Assembly (NCBI RefSeq): GCF_001746365.1
Contig: NZ_MJAJ01000001.1
Location: 131,182 to 195,181 of the forward strand
Length of the DNA stretch: 64,000 nt
From: Streptomyces sp. LUP30
Lineage (GTDB): Bacteria > Actinomycetota > Actinomycetes > Streptomycetales > Streptomycetaceae
Reading direction: 5' to 3'
A program made the translations under genes and the position numbers. The notes under the pieces were generated by a model. It worked only from the letters and a program-made list of their open reading frames with translations. It was not told the origin of the DNA and did not search any database. Shown one piece after another: positions 18,101-25,690 of this stretch (positions within the stretch are counted from its first letter, which is position 1; each line of letters begins with the position of its first letter).

Positions 18101-20166
18101 AGGCGCTTACGGGTCCAGAAGGACGGGCCCGCGTTCCAGCACTTCTTCATGGCCTCGCAGCGCAGGTCGGCCGGGGTGTCGAACCAGGGCCGGTACTGGC
18201 CGGGGTCCTTGGACGCGAAGTTGGCGTCGGTGCAGGTGACCGAGCCGACGGTGTAGCAGCGCTCGGCGACGGTGAAGCCGACCCGGGCCGGGGCGGTCGC
18301 CGTGAAGATGTTGTTGTTGCGCTGGCCGTAGTAGATGTGGTCGAGCCAGCCGTCCCGGTCGTAGGCGATCGGGTCCTTGAAGTTGAAGTTCGGGGCGTAG
18401 TAGTTCTGGTCCTTCTTCCACCACAGCGACATGGCGTTGCCGTGGACGTCCTCGACGTAGTCGAGGCCCCAGCGCCAGCCCTGGTTGCAGTAGGAGTTGG
18501 TCCAGTCGGTGGTCGTCGGACCCTTGTAGCAGTCCTCGCCGCTGTGGTTGCCGTAGACGCGGACGGTGAGCACCGAGTCGGTGGTCGGGTCGTCCGGGTC
18601 GGTGCCGTGGTCGGACCAGCCGGGCAGCTTGTTCTTGCCGAAGTAGTACTTAGTGCCGTCCTTGGTGGTGACCCGCCAGTACTCGCCGTCCTTGGCACCG
18701 TTGCCGGTGGCCTCGCCGCGGACCTGCTCGACCTTGGAGCCGTCGCCGTTCGCGGTGAACCACTGGCCGACGGGCTTGCCATCGGTGCCGAGCGGGCCCT
18801 TGGTGTCGTCCCAGACCAGCTCGGTGGTCATGCCGCCGAGCGAGAGGGTGGCGTTGTTCGAGCCCCAGCACAGGTCCGCGGTGCGGTGCGTGGAGTTGTT
18901 GGAGCCGGCCTTCTTGGAGTCCTGACGGCAGTTGGCGTACGTACGGGTGATGGAACCCGCGTTGTAGTCCCAGCCGTCGCCGATCCAGGAAGCCTGGTTG
19001 TTCGACGAGGAGGTCCGGCCGTCCACGGTCTGCGACGAGTACCCGAGGGACACCTTCGGCATCAGGCCGCCGGCGGTCTCCGGGACCTGGATGTCGTAGT
19101 TGTAGGTGAAGGCGCCCGAGGAGGAGCCCGCCGACCAGGAGCCGGAGGACAGCAGAGGCGAGGCCGTGAAGTCACCGGAGACGGAGCTGCCGGTGTCGAG
19201 CATGCCGAGGGCGGCGCCGCCGTTCGCGGCCACCGCGGGCTGGACGCCGTCCTGGTAGGACGCCTTGGTCGCCGTCTTGTTCGTCGACGAGGCGAAGCCC
19301 GCGTCGAGGAGGGCGGAGACCGGGACGGTACCGGTGACGATCTTGTGAACCCTCGCGTTCTTCGGCGCGGGGGCCTTGGTGGGCGCGTCCTTGGCGGGCA
19401 CCGTCTTGACCGAGCTGCGCAGCCGCTGGAAGTGCTGCTTGCCGTTCTTGACGTCCTTGTCGCCGTCGGCGAGGGACATCGGCGCGATGCCGCCCATCGG
19501 CGTGATGCCGCCCATCGGCGCGGTGCCGCCGCCGTCCGCGCAGTCGCCGGTGGTCGGCGAGGAGTAGACGCAGTCGGGCAGCAGCATCAGACCGAAGCGG
19601 TCGGCGGCCTGCGGTCCGTAGAGGTCGGCGAAGCCGGTGGTGTCGACGCTGATCGCCACCTCGGCGTTCGGGTCGACCGTGGCCGGCGGGGTGACCTTCA
19701 TGACGATGCCGGAGGCGCCTGCGTCCACCGAGGTGGTCTGCGGAGCGACACCCACGGTCCAGTCTCCGGCGAGCGCGTTCGGGTCGCCGCCCGCGGGCAC
19801 GCCGATGGCGACCGGGGTGGTACCGACGGGCTTTGTGGCGCCGGGGGTGTCGGTCGCCTGAATGGTGACCGGGAGTCCGGCCTGAGCGGTGGAGTTCCAC
19901 GGCGCGACGCCCGTGGGGGCGTACGGGTCGATCGGGGTCTGCGGCGCCAGGTCAAGAGTCGTGGAGGCGCCGGCATCGCCGTCGGTCTCCGTGTTCTTCG
20001 GCAGGGCCGGCAGGTCGACCTTCGCGGCCTTCTCCGTGCGGTTCATGCCGGGACCAGGGATGGCGAGCGCCTCCCCGCCCAGACTGGTCACGGTCAGTGT
20101 CGAGGACAGCAGAAGGATTGTCGCCGTGCGGCTTCGCCGCCGGCGCCTTCGTTGTGACTCTGTCAT
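12106..20166 (-). CDS. Secreted RHS polymorphic toxin with ricin lectin, HINT and YwqJ-like deaminase domains
   Basis: 2686 residues from the ATG at 20166; a longer reading to 20277 lacks a ribosome site and would hide the signal peptide. Order: export signal with RRRRRRS and a hydrophobic core (residues 1-35); SpvB-like start (GLMPKVSLGYSSQTVDG); many RHS/YD repeats; a ricin-type beta-trefoil at about 1876-2007 (QKCLDLKSG, QNFKF, GDWCLQP, HLCLAAQ, QLW); RHS core (DPVVGRFLSADPVLDLNDP, about 2140); an Ala/Lys helical stretch and Gly/Ser linker; a HINT autoprotease (about 2403-2551: CNSFVPGTKVLM, TDGHPFWV, VLVHN); and a toxin domain of about 130 residues with C2626-G-E2628 and C2671-P-N-C2674. 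The latter is the zinc-ligand and catalytic-Glu layout of deaminase-fold toxins, closest to YwqJ. RHS shells encapsulate the toxin, HINT releases it, and the deaminase would edit nucleic acid in target cells. Confidence 0.85.
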   Translation of the reverse strand: MTESQRRRRRRSRTATILLLSSTLTVTSLGGEALAIPGPGMNRTEKAAKVDLPALPKNTETDGDAGASTTLDLAPQTPIDPYAPTGVAPWNSTAQAGLPVTIQATDTPGATKPVGTTPVAIGVPAGGDPNALAGDWTVGVAPQTTSVDAGASGIVMKVTPPATVDPNAEVAISVDTTGFADLYGPQAADRFGLMLLPDCVYSSPTTGDCADGGGTAPMGGITPMGGIAPMSLADGDKDVKNGKQHFQRLRSSVKTVPAKDAPTKAPAPKNARVHKIVTGTVPVSALLDAGFASSTNKTATKASYQDGVQPAVAANGGAALGMLDTGSSVSGDFTASPLLSSGSWSAGSSSGAFTYNYDIQVPETAGGLMPKVSLGYSSQTVDGRTSSSNNQASWIGDGWDYNAGSITRTYANCRQDSKKAGSNNSTHRTADLCWGSNNATLSLGGMTTELVWDDTKGPLGTDGKPVGQWFTANGDGSKVEQVRGEATGNGAKDGEYWRVTTKDGTKYYFGKNKLPGWSDHGTDPDDPTTDSVLTVRVYGNHSGEDCYKGPTTTDWTNSYCNQGWRWGLDYVEDVHGNAMSLWWKKDQNYYAPNFNFKDPIAYDRDGWLDHIYYGQRNNNIFTATAPARVGFTVAERCYTVGSVTCTDANFASKDPGQYRPWFDTPADLRCEAMKKCWNAGPSFWTRKRLDKITTSAQRRTDTSARQVVDTYQLNQSFAQLKTGPNTALWLESVQRTGYARNGSTDASVTLNPVRFEPNTEDMPNRVKAVNPQRPGFSRLRIAHVVNEYGGETFVTYKPIVGDCLSGSLPAKTDTAALKANNRLCYPVFWNPDPEVEDIDWFHKYVVDSIEESPNIDGAQPMQTQYVYANPAWKLAEAEFTKKSTRTYSQFAGFEQTTVLTGQAPSTEHPELKQSKAVTRFFRGLGSTVSVKDITGTEIAKDEEPFAGRIAEELTYTDSSKADTDWLSRSITVPDATELAKRNRDDGLSPLRAWRVTEPTEIAYSKSSGTDTDDPRTVRQVRTTTTYDPTYGYPTQVESEGDTGKTGDESCTQSTYLNRTDKNLIGLSKQVLVSPTLCANANWSDLTTLSGGSRTAYDGTAYGTALGSATRGLATESWSLNDKGTGFNTNGTTGFDDVGRVIRQTDPDQLKQAFPKSSTISYESIGPATGQIFKVTTTNVLGHSQIQELEPGRSTTLKTTDANNLVSEAVYDPLGRLAEAWIPGRTPSPNSVPDFRAVYTVPAEETDPTNSNIKIRKPPYVTTYARGYEDRVEQSVTLYDGLGRERQTQEEADNDAGWLITDTLYDGTGEVYQTNNAYLTQEATPGLLFTPVSDLQIPNITRYSYDGLGRVTQETPWMKWVDPADGKSYSKAYQDRATKYEYGEDWSKVINPQGASSYRVYTDALGRTVRTDTFNPAAPDQVNPKGVHEAYTSTGYEYDKFGHMVKATASADPTHPWTWTYNHAGQLETSTDPDSGTTTTTYDDRGRLLTTTNARGIKVWNGYDELSRPKEVRENDAAGKLLSAFTYDAAPGGKGMPATAVRYTDGEAYTQSVDGYTKDYQPTSTTLTLPDSLVNTWGLKKTYNYSYSYSDTGALEDSTLPAVGNFPSEKLVVRYNKDGKPLSISGKDWYGSETVYDPFGQVLRSTMGAQPYRVWTQNDYDESSGELKDQQVYREKGATDPATDKSVVGGNLVSNRAYSYDAAGNVTSIQENSTGIAENQCFSYDPLGQLKTAWTDKNQAKCSAAPKNADGTLNVASGTDQSGYWQEYEYDLLGNRSKLTQRNLAGDTTKDAVTDYKYGKADGTQPRTLTKVTKKYKSPAGADVTAEATRLYELTGETKTVTSVETGDKQDLTWTYDGQVDRITGAGTGGKTPYVGPAQKCLDLKSGLAAASQPIQLYGCNASSPQNFKFTPTPATATVPQPDPNRGTLSVSGDWCLQPTANAVGSAVQIQKCDGSSAQELLRNAAGQLTHRNSHLCLAAQGGATANGTAIVLATCDAASAAQLWAPQNDTRHIYGPDGNRLLTIKGKQATLYLGEAEVTVQQGGVLVNTQRTYATPGGAIMRYSYGTGSETLVAQTTDHQGSAYAEVALYGGMSVRIRKQDPFGNERGTLAGNLQSHKGFLGKTRDDSSGYQPLGARLYDPVVGRFLSADPVLDLNDPMQSNGYAYANNNPVTYDDPTGLSIALTASERAAALVGAGLSAAEVAQAQSMQGKSLTSVILAVAWETLKDFIGINDAIACFGGDMWSCASVIMDAIPWGKLGKIPAVMKAVDRTIEAIKAFKVAKRAAEIVLKAAKAAETAALRAKKLAIEKAKREAIQRARKKAAEAAKRAADRAAERAKKTGNPVHKAAQAHAAPKSSAHAGGGKSSGGGHGGGGKTEPKASGSSRSHGGSSGGEGAGRTSPGCNSFVPGTKVLMADGSAKPIEKVKDGDKVVATDPKTGETRVETVTAEIKGQGLKHLVDVTIDVDGKSGSKTAQVTATDGHPFWVPELRQWIKATDLKGGEWLRTSTGTRVQIAVIRRWTAQAATVHNLTVGDLHTYYVLAGAKPVLVHNDGGADPHVCEITSEPSDDLLDHADDNAGQTNVAAQVFTADGQHSALGISTNRSLDDLTPNVRTAVQITEHHGGCGEIGALCDLESRGLPIGGARSQAVDVRGGSQGYGWDRHGAPREMCPNCRKLFTYLLGVNH

Positions 20167-20656
20167 GGCTGGGCGTCCCCGCCCCAGCCATGACAGCGGA
20201 CCTGAAGCACGCATACGCGTCGACTCCCACCCTGGCGGATCATTCAACGGACGAGGTGCGGAAACACCAAAGGGCACACGTCTGGCTCAGGCGGGTGCGT
20301 GCGCACTCTCTGCCATGTCCGGCGCAGAGATCAAGATCGATCCGAGGGCCGGAACGAACACAGGGTGATCTGCGGCACGCGACGAAACAGATCAGAGCAC
20401 TCCGCTCACGGCCTTTCAGGTCCTTCGGGAGAAGGGGGCGTTCACGTTTATTACAGCCCAGAAAAGCGCTGAAACCGCCTCAGTTGATGCGACACGGACC
20501 GGGTTCCGTATCTGCGTAACGGATTTACAACATCGACACGCATAGACGTGAATCTTCGCATGTGTGATCGTGTGCGCGCCTTCTGCCCCGCGGCCTGCCG
20601 ACCGGGGCTGTCTGTGCTGTCCTCAATCCGCTTGGTTCCCACGGGAGTAGACCGCC
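20167..20656. promoter_or_regulatory. Divergent promoter region between the RHS toxin and the FG-GAP protein
   Basis: 490 bases with no gene. A markedly AT-richer stretch at about 20440-20560 (GTTCACGTTTATTACAG and GTAACGGATTTACAACATC) is where the two divergent promoters would be expected. GGGAG stands 10 bases before the GTG at 20657. No clear operator palindrome was found. Confidence 0.4.
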
Positions 20657-23600
20657 GTGACCGCGCCGCCCCGATATCCCCGATATCTCAGCCCATTCGT
20701 GCGCACGCGCACGCGGCTGTCACTGACCCTCGGCCTCGTGCTGGCCGCCCTGACCGCCGCCCTGCTGCCCTGGTGGCACCCCGGCGGCACGACCCCCACC
20801 ACCGCGAGCGGCGCCACCGACGCCACCCCCGCCTCGACCGGACCGCGCGACGAGGCCGCCGCCGTGAGGGAGGCCCTGCGCACCCACAAGCAGGTCCTGG
20901 TCGACACCGCGACCAGCGCCACCTCGCTGACCTGGGCGCTGCCCAACGGGCAGTTCAAGACCCGGGTCAACGCGGCCCCGGTCCGGGCGAAGAACGCCGC
21001 GGGCCACTGGGCCCCGATCGACAACACCCTCAAGCGAACGGCCAAGGCCTCCAAGGACCTTGGCATCGCGCCGGTGAACGCGGCCGTTCCGCTCCGCTTC
21101 GCGAGCGGCAACGCTCCGCATGTCCGCGCCGACCGCTCCTTCGCCCGCGCCGAGGCGCCGGGCGAGACGCTGCTCGCCGAGGTGGAGCTCGCCGGCCACA
21201 CCATCGCGTACACCTGGCCGGGCCCGCTGCCCGAGCCGGTGCTCGACGGCCCCCGCGCCCTCTACTCCGAGGTGCTGCCGGGCGTCGACCTGCTGCTCGT
21301 GGCCCGCGAGGAGGGCGGTCTGGCCCAGGCCCTGATCGTCAAGACGCCCGCCGCCGCGCACAGCAAGGCGCTGGCCACCGTCTCGTACGGGCTGCGCGCG
21401 GACGACGTCACCTTCGCCCGCGACGACAAGGCCCAGCGGGTCCGGATCCTCGACAAGGGCGGCAAGGAGATCGGCTCGGTCCCCACGCCGTTCGCGTGGG
21501 ACTCCAGCGGCCGTGACCCCGAGCTGCCCGGAGGCACCGAGCACCGCACCGCGGCCGGCGCCCCCGCCGAGGTCCTGAAGCTCTCCGGCCTCACCGGCGT
21601 CGAGCCGGGCGCCCAGTCCGCCCCGATGACGATGGGCCTGGACGGCGAGGGCACCGGCACCGTGCACCTGAAGGTCGGCTTCGCCGCGACCGGCCTGGCC
21701 GACCGCAAGGACGTCACCTACCCGCTGTTCGTCGACCCGTCGCTGAACCCGGGCTGGCAGGCGTGGACGGTGGCCTACAAGCCGTACCCGAGCACCAGCT
21801 TCTACAACGGCACCAACTTCTCCTCCGGCACCTCCGACGCCCGCGTCGGCCACGAGAGCGACACCGGCGGCACCGCCCGGTCGTTCTGGCGCATGGACTG
21901 GGACAGCAAGATCAAGGGCGCGGACATCACCTCCGCGACCTTCAAGGTGCTCAACAACCACTCCTGGTCCTGCACGGCCCGCGAGTTCCAGCTGTGGCGC
22001 ACCGGCGCGATCTCGTCGAGCACCACGTGGAACGCCCAGCCGAGCTGGTCGGACGAGATCCAGCGCAAGTCCTTTGCGCACGGCTGGTCGACCTCCTGTC
22101 CGGACGACTACGAGGCCTTCAACGTCAAGACCGCCGCCCAGTACGTCACGGACAAGGGCTACTCGACCCTGACCCTGGGCATGCGGGCCACCAGCGAGTC
22201 GGACGTCCAGACCTGGCGCAAGTTCAGGGCGACCTCCGCGGTTGTCGAGGCCACGTACAACCGCAACCCGAACGAGCCCTACAGCGGCACCTCGAAGCCC
22301 GGCGGCGTCTGCACCCCCGGCCCCGGCAACGGCGTGACGGTCGGCAAGACCAACATCACGCTGACGGTGACCGCCAAGGACCCCGACAACAACCTGAGCA
22401 AGGTCCGCTTCCGCTTCTGGAAGACCAGCGGCACGGTCCCGGCCGGTGACTACGTCTCGTTCGCCGCGACCGGCGACACCAAGTCGTTCACCATCCCGGT
22501 CACCGACCCGCTGCTCAAGGACATCACGACCAACACCACCTTCTCCTGGGACGCCATGGCCCAGGACGCGGCGGGCGCGACGTCCACCAACTACCCGCCG
22601 GGCACCGAGCCCTGCCGCATCACGGTCGACCCGAGCGGCCCCTCGCAGCCCATCGTCACCAGTGACACGTGGCTCCGGGCCACCTCGGACGGCGCCACCT
22701 GGGCGACGGTGAACTTCGGCCAGACCGGCCCGATCACCTTCGACTCCCCGGGCGCCGTGAAGTTCACGTACGCCTGGGGCGGAGTCAACGCGCAGCCGAT
22801 CAACGCCGACGCCAACGGCGTCGCCACGGTCCCCAACCTGGCGCCACTGAACGCAGGCCCGAACACGCTCCAGGTCTACGCCTACGACAACCTGGGCAAC
22901 GCGAGCGCACGGACCGACTACACGACCTACGTCCCGCCGAAGAACACCGCCGACGGCCCCGGCGACGTGGGCGGCGACGGCACGCCCGACCTGATGGTCA
23001 TCGACAGCACCGGCGTCCTGCGCACGTACCCCGGCCAGCCGGACGGCGAGCTGTACGGCCAGCTGACCTCGTCCTACACCGTCGGCGCCGACGGCAAGTC
23101 GACGCTGACCCCGCCGGGCCACTGGTACGACGCGACCAGCGGCAAGGCGGCGCTGATCGCGCACTACGCGGACGCCTACCCGGGCGACGGCACCACAGAC
23201 CTGTTCGCCCGCACCCCGGACGGCGGCTTCTGGCTCTACCCGGGCGACGGCTATGGCTCCTTCGACGTCGGCAAGCGGATGAAGGTCCGCCTCCCGTCGA
23301 ACACGCCCGCCCCGTCCACCTGGGACACGCTCAAGGCCGTCGGTGACATCACCGGCGACAAGATGCCCGACTTCACCGTGAAGGCCGGCACCGCCTTCTG
23401 GATCCTCTCCGGCTACAGCGGCGGCAGCATCCAGACGGCCACCCTGGAGGAGGGCACCGCCTGGGCCCGTCGTGACATCGTCAACCTGGCCGACATGAAC
23501 AAGGACGGCACGCCCGACCTGCTCTGGCGGAACCTGGACAACGGCACCATGTACCTGCGCCGCGGCAAGCCCGGCCCGGGCACGAACAGCGTCGACCTCA

Positions 23601-23845
23601 ACTCGATCGCACTGGCCGCCAACTCCGTCGCCGGCGACGAGTCCTTCGGCACCAACTGGACCGATACCAACGTCAAGTACGCGATCGGCATCCCGGACAT
23701 CAACAACGACCAGATCCCGGACATCTGGGCTCTGTTCCCCTCGGACGGCCACATGGCGATCTACAACCCGTCCACGACGAACACCAACCTTCCGGTGAAG
23801 ACCGTCATCGGATCCGGCTGGAACGACAAGCTCGCCTTCGGCTGA
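20657..23845 (+). CDS. Large secreted DNRLRE / FG-GAP repeat protein
   Basis: 1062 residues, GTG start with GGGAG upstream. A basic leader and one hydrophobic segment (LSLTLGLVLAALTAALLPWW) direct export. The middle contains a DNRLRE-like region (ATFKVLNNHSWSCTAREFQL, TTWNAQPSW). The C-terminus has five FG-GAP/VCBS-type calcium-binding motifs: DVGGDGTPDLMVID, YPGDGTTDLF, DITGDKMPDF, DMNKDGTPDLLWR and DINNDQIPDIWAL, a probable beta-propeller. Such proteins adhere to surfaces or polymers. Transcribed away from the RHS toxin, it may be a cell-surface partner, but this is inference from position. Confidence 0.8.
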   Translation: MTAPPRYPRYLSPFVRTRTRLSLTLGLVLAALTAALLPWWHPGGTTPTTASGATDATPASTGPRDEAAAVREALRTHKQVLVDTATSATSLTWALPNGQFKTRVNAAPVRAKNAAGHWAPIDNTLKRTAKASKDLGIAPVNAAVPLRFASGNAPHVRADRSFARAEAPGETLLAEVELAGHTIAYTWPGPLPEPVLDGPRALYSEVLPGVDLLLVAREEGGLAQALIVKTPAAAHSKALATVSYGLRADDVTFARDDKAQRVRILDKGGKEIGSVPTPFAWDSSGRDPELPGGTEHRTAAGAPAEVLKLSGLTGVEPGAQSAPMTMGLDGEGTGTVHLKVGFAATGLADRKDVTYPLFVDPSLNPGWQAWTVAYKPYPSTSFYNGTNFSSGTSDARVGHESDTGGTARSFWRMDWDSKIKGADITSATFKVLNNHSWSCTAREFQLWRTGAISSSTTWNAQPSWSDEIQRKSFAHGWSTSCPDDYEAFNVKTAAQYVTDKGYSTLTLGMRATSESDVQTWRKFRATSAVVEATYNRNPNEPYSGTSKPGGVCTPGPGNGVTVGKTNITLTVTAKDPDNNLSKVRFRFWKTSGTVPAGDYVSFAATGDTKSFTIPVTDPLLKDITTNTTFSWDAMAQDAAGATSTNYPPGTEPCRITVDPSGPSQPIVTSDTWLRATSDGATWATVNFGQTGPITFDSPGAVKFTYAWGGVNAQPINADANGVATVPNLAPLNAGPNTLQVYAYDNLGNASARTDYTTYVPPKNTADGPGDVGGDGTPDLMVIDSTGVLRTYPGQPDGELYGQLTSSYTVGADGKSTLTPPGHWYDATSGKAALIAHYADAYPGDGTTDLFARTPDGGFWLYPGDGYGSFDVGKRMKVRLPSNTPAPSTWDTLKAVGDITGDKMPDFTVKAGTAFWILSGYSGGSIQTATLEEGTAWARRDIVNLADMNKDGTPDLLWRNLDNGTMYLRRGKPGPGTNSVDLNSIALAANSVAGDESFGTNWTDTNVKYAIGIPDINNDQIPDIWALFPSDGHMAIYNPSTTNTNLPVKTVIGSGWNDKLAFG

Positions 23846-23922
23846 TCCGGCAACACTTCGGCCGGTACGAGGGAGCCCCCGGCGCCAGAGCATGGGACGC
23901 TGTTGGTTAATTCGGGTCCTGG

Positions 23923-24222
23923 CTACTTCGCCCCGTCGATCATGTGGTCGGCGGGGCGAAGTGCTGCGAAGTGGCGGGTGCGGGTGCGGGCTCGGGGTGT
24001 GCCGGTGAGGTGGGCGTCGATGCGGGCGAGGTTGATGGCGGCGCCGGTGAGCTGGTGCTGGAGGCTGGTCTTCGCCAGGCCGCGGCAGCGCGATCGGCGC
24101 AGGGCGCAGCGCTGGAAGCCTTGCGAGATGGTGCCCTCGACTCCGGCACGGGTCTTGTAGCGGTCCTTCCAGGTGTCGGTGTCTTGGTCGGCGCGGGCCT
24201 GGCGGAGTGCTTCGTGTTCTTC
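23923..24222 (-). pseudogene. IS1182-family transposase C-terminal remnant
   Basis: Reads leftwards: REEHEALRQARADQDTDTWK, DRYKTRAGVEGTISQGFQRC and AKTSLQHQLTGAAINLARID, ending HFAALRPADHMIDGAK at 23923. This is the final 100 residues of an IS1182-type transposase. The catalytic region is missing. Its broken end sits against a hydrolase fragment on the opposite strand. Confidence 0.7.
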
Positions 24223-24231
24223 GCGGACGCA

Positions 24232-24612
24232 GAGGGGCTCATGCCGGCGATGGCCGTGTTCGCTGCGGGCCTGAAGAAGGACGGCGACACCACCGAGCCG
24301 AAGGCCGGGATCAAGCTTCCGCAGCAGGCCGCGGCGCGGCTTGAGCGGACGATGGCCAACCTGCCCAACTTTGTTGGGCGCATCGTGCCCGGCTTCATGT
24401 CCTACGCCCCGGACGTCCAACGGCTGGAGGAACTGTCGGACCGGCTCGTACTCGCCGGCGGCGAGGACTCACGCGGCGAACTGCCCTACCGTCCGGCCGC
24501 TTTCCTGGCCGAGCGTCTCAGCACGGAACTCTGGCACTTCCCCGGCGGGCACACCGGCCTGACCACGCACCCCGCCTTCGGCGAACTCCTCCGGAAGGCC
24601 TTCCGAGCCTAA
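24232..24612 (+). pseudogene. Alpha/beta hydrolase C-terminal remnant
   Basis: The frame reads MANLPNFVGRIVPGFMSYAP, LEELSDRLVLAGGEDSRGEL and LSTELWHFPGGHTGLTTHPA, a typical C-terminal third of an alpha/beta hydrolase with the acidic residue (GGEDSRG) and the catalytic His (GGHTG). The nucleophile elbow is missing because the 5' part is replaced by the IS1182 fragment. Confidence 0.65.
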
Positions 24613-24639
24613 CTGGCTCTAACAAAAGCTGTTGATCAT

Positions 24640-24727
24640 GTGACTGACGGCCCGCTGGATCGTTGGTGTGGTCGTGGGGAAGAGACAGTGGAGTACCTGC
24701 CTCAGGAACTGGGCTTCGGCTCCGGCA
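24640..24727 (+). pseudogene. Short IS5-type transposase scrap
   Basis: Only VEYLPQELGFGSGM is recognisable, matching the 'W..LP.ELGFGSG.TCWRRL' segment of IS5-family transposases (compare the complete copy at 46440-46480). It ends exactly where the cas1 fragment begins on the other strand. Confidence 0.4.
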
Positions 24728-24728
24728 T

Positions 24729-24848
24729 GTGGAGGAACCCGAGGTATGGGTCGAGGCCGACCTGTTCGAGGGCGCCGTGGACGAGGCTGCGGAGGAGGCC
24801 GTAGGTGAAGGAGCGCGCCGCGTTGACGGGGTCGGTGGACGGGCGCCG
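24729..24848 (-). pseudogene. cas1 fragment (CRISPR integrase)
   Basis: A 40-codon stretch reading RRPSTDPVNAARSFTYGLLR then SLVHGALEQVGLDPYLGFLH. This is the conserved Cas1 core helix pair and 'GxDPxxGxLH' active-site histidine region. Nothing else of cas1 or any other cas gene is present, and the fragment is trapped between two IS5-type scraps. It indicates a CRISPR-Cas locus once existed here or was carried in by the IS elements. Confidence 0.55.
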
Positions 24849-24899
24849 GCTCAGTGGGCAATCACGCGGGCGGACGGCAGCGAGGTCCTCGGGCGGATA

Positions 24900-25339
24900 G
24901 CCCTTCGCTGAATGGGCCTTCACCACGGCCTTGCCGGGTGTGCGTACTGGGTCCTTGCCAAGGGCGTGATCACCCGCTTCGTCCCTGTCGACCGCCCCCT
25001 TTTGCCGCCGACGGCATGCTGGTGGGCCCGAACGACGGTGGAGTCGACCGACACCAGCCAGTCGACGTCGCCGGCCGCGTCCTTCTGCGACTGGACGGCC
25101 CGCAGCATGCGCGAGCACGTCCCGTCCAGTGCCCACCTGCGAAAACGCGTGTACAAGGTCTGCCAGGAGCGTTAACGGTCCGGCACATCACGCCAGGCTG
25201 ATCCGGTCCGCAGCTTCCACACGATGCCGTTCAGTACCAGCCGGTCGTCCGAACGAGGCCGGCCCGCAGTTCCCGAACTCGGCAACAACCGCGACAACAC
25301 AGCCCACTCGGCATCCGAAAGCTCATGACGACGCACCAT
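24900..25339 (-). pseudogene. IS5-family transposase N-terminal half, inactivated
   Basis: From an ATG at 25339: MVRRHELSDAEWAVLSRLLP, then GRPRSDDRLVLNGIVWKLRT, then a TAA where 'PDRYGSWQTLYTRF' would be expected. The frame resumes as YTRFRRWALDGTCSRMLRAV and WLVSVDSTVVRAHQHAVG, followed by a shift (VDRDEAGDHALGKD). The first catalytic Asp (VSVDST) remains. The second half is replaced by the cas1 fragment. Confidence 0.7.
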
Positions 25340-25690
25340 GACCAGCATGATCTCTCATCACCTGAACACCTTTGAAGACGATCTTTAGGGCTCTGGTGCT
25401 GCCCCCGGTAGATCGGTCGGCCCAGCTAGTGACAAGTTCTCTGCTCTTCGTGCGGCTGGTGGCAACAAGCGTGCCGATCCGGTGACAACAGCGGTGCTTC
25501 GTCCGATCGGAGCGGCAGGTCGGTGGGCGCTCGCGGTGACACCTGGCATGCGTCGGCACACTCGTCGGATCTTCTTGAGTATGTGGACTTGCGGCACATG
25601 CCGGGGTGACTGCGGCGCAGCGGCGGTGGGACGGTGTGGCTCGGCGGGGTTGCGGAGAGGGAGTGCCCCCGTGGGCGTGCGAACGGCTGT
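25340..25690. other. No gene recognised
   Basis: 350 bases between the IS5 remnant and the ABC permease stop. Neither strand gives a recognisable product. The AT-richer first 60 bases may be the outer end of the IS5 element. Confidence 0.4.

Noticed and set aside
12298..20157. A 2619-codon open frame on the plus strand
   Set aside because: It lies exactly antisense to the RHS toxin gene, where high third-position GC removes stops from the complementary frame. Its translation is a monotonous Arg/Gly/Val/Leu mixture without domains.
20720..23893. A 1057-codon open frame on the minus strand
   Set aside because: Antisense to the FG-GAP protein. Composition is Arg/Gly/Val-rich with no recognisable motif.
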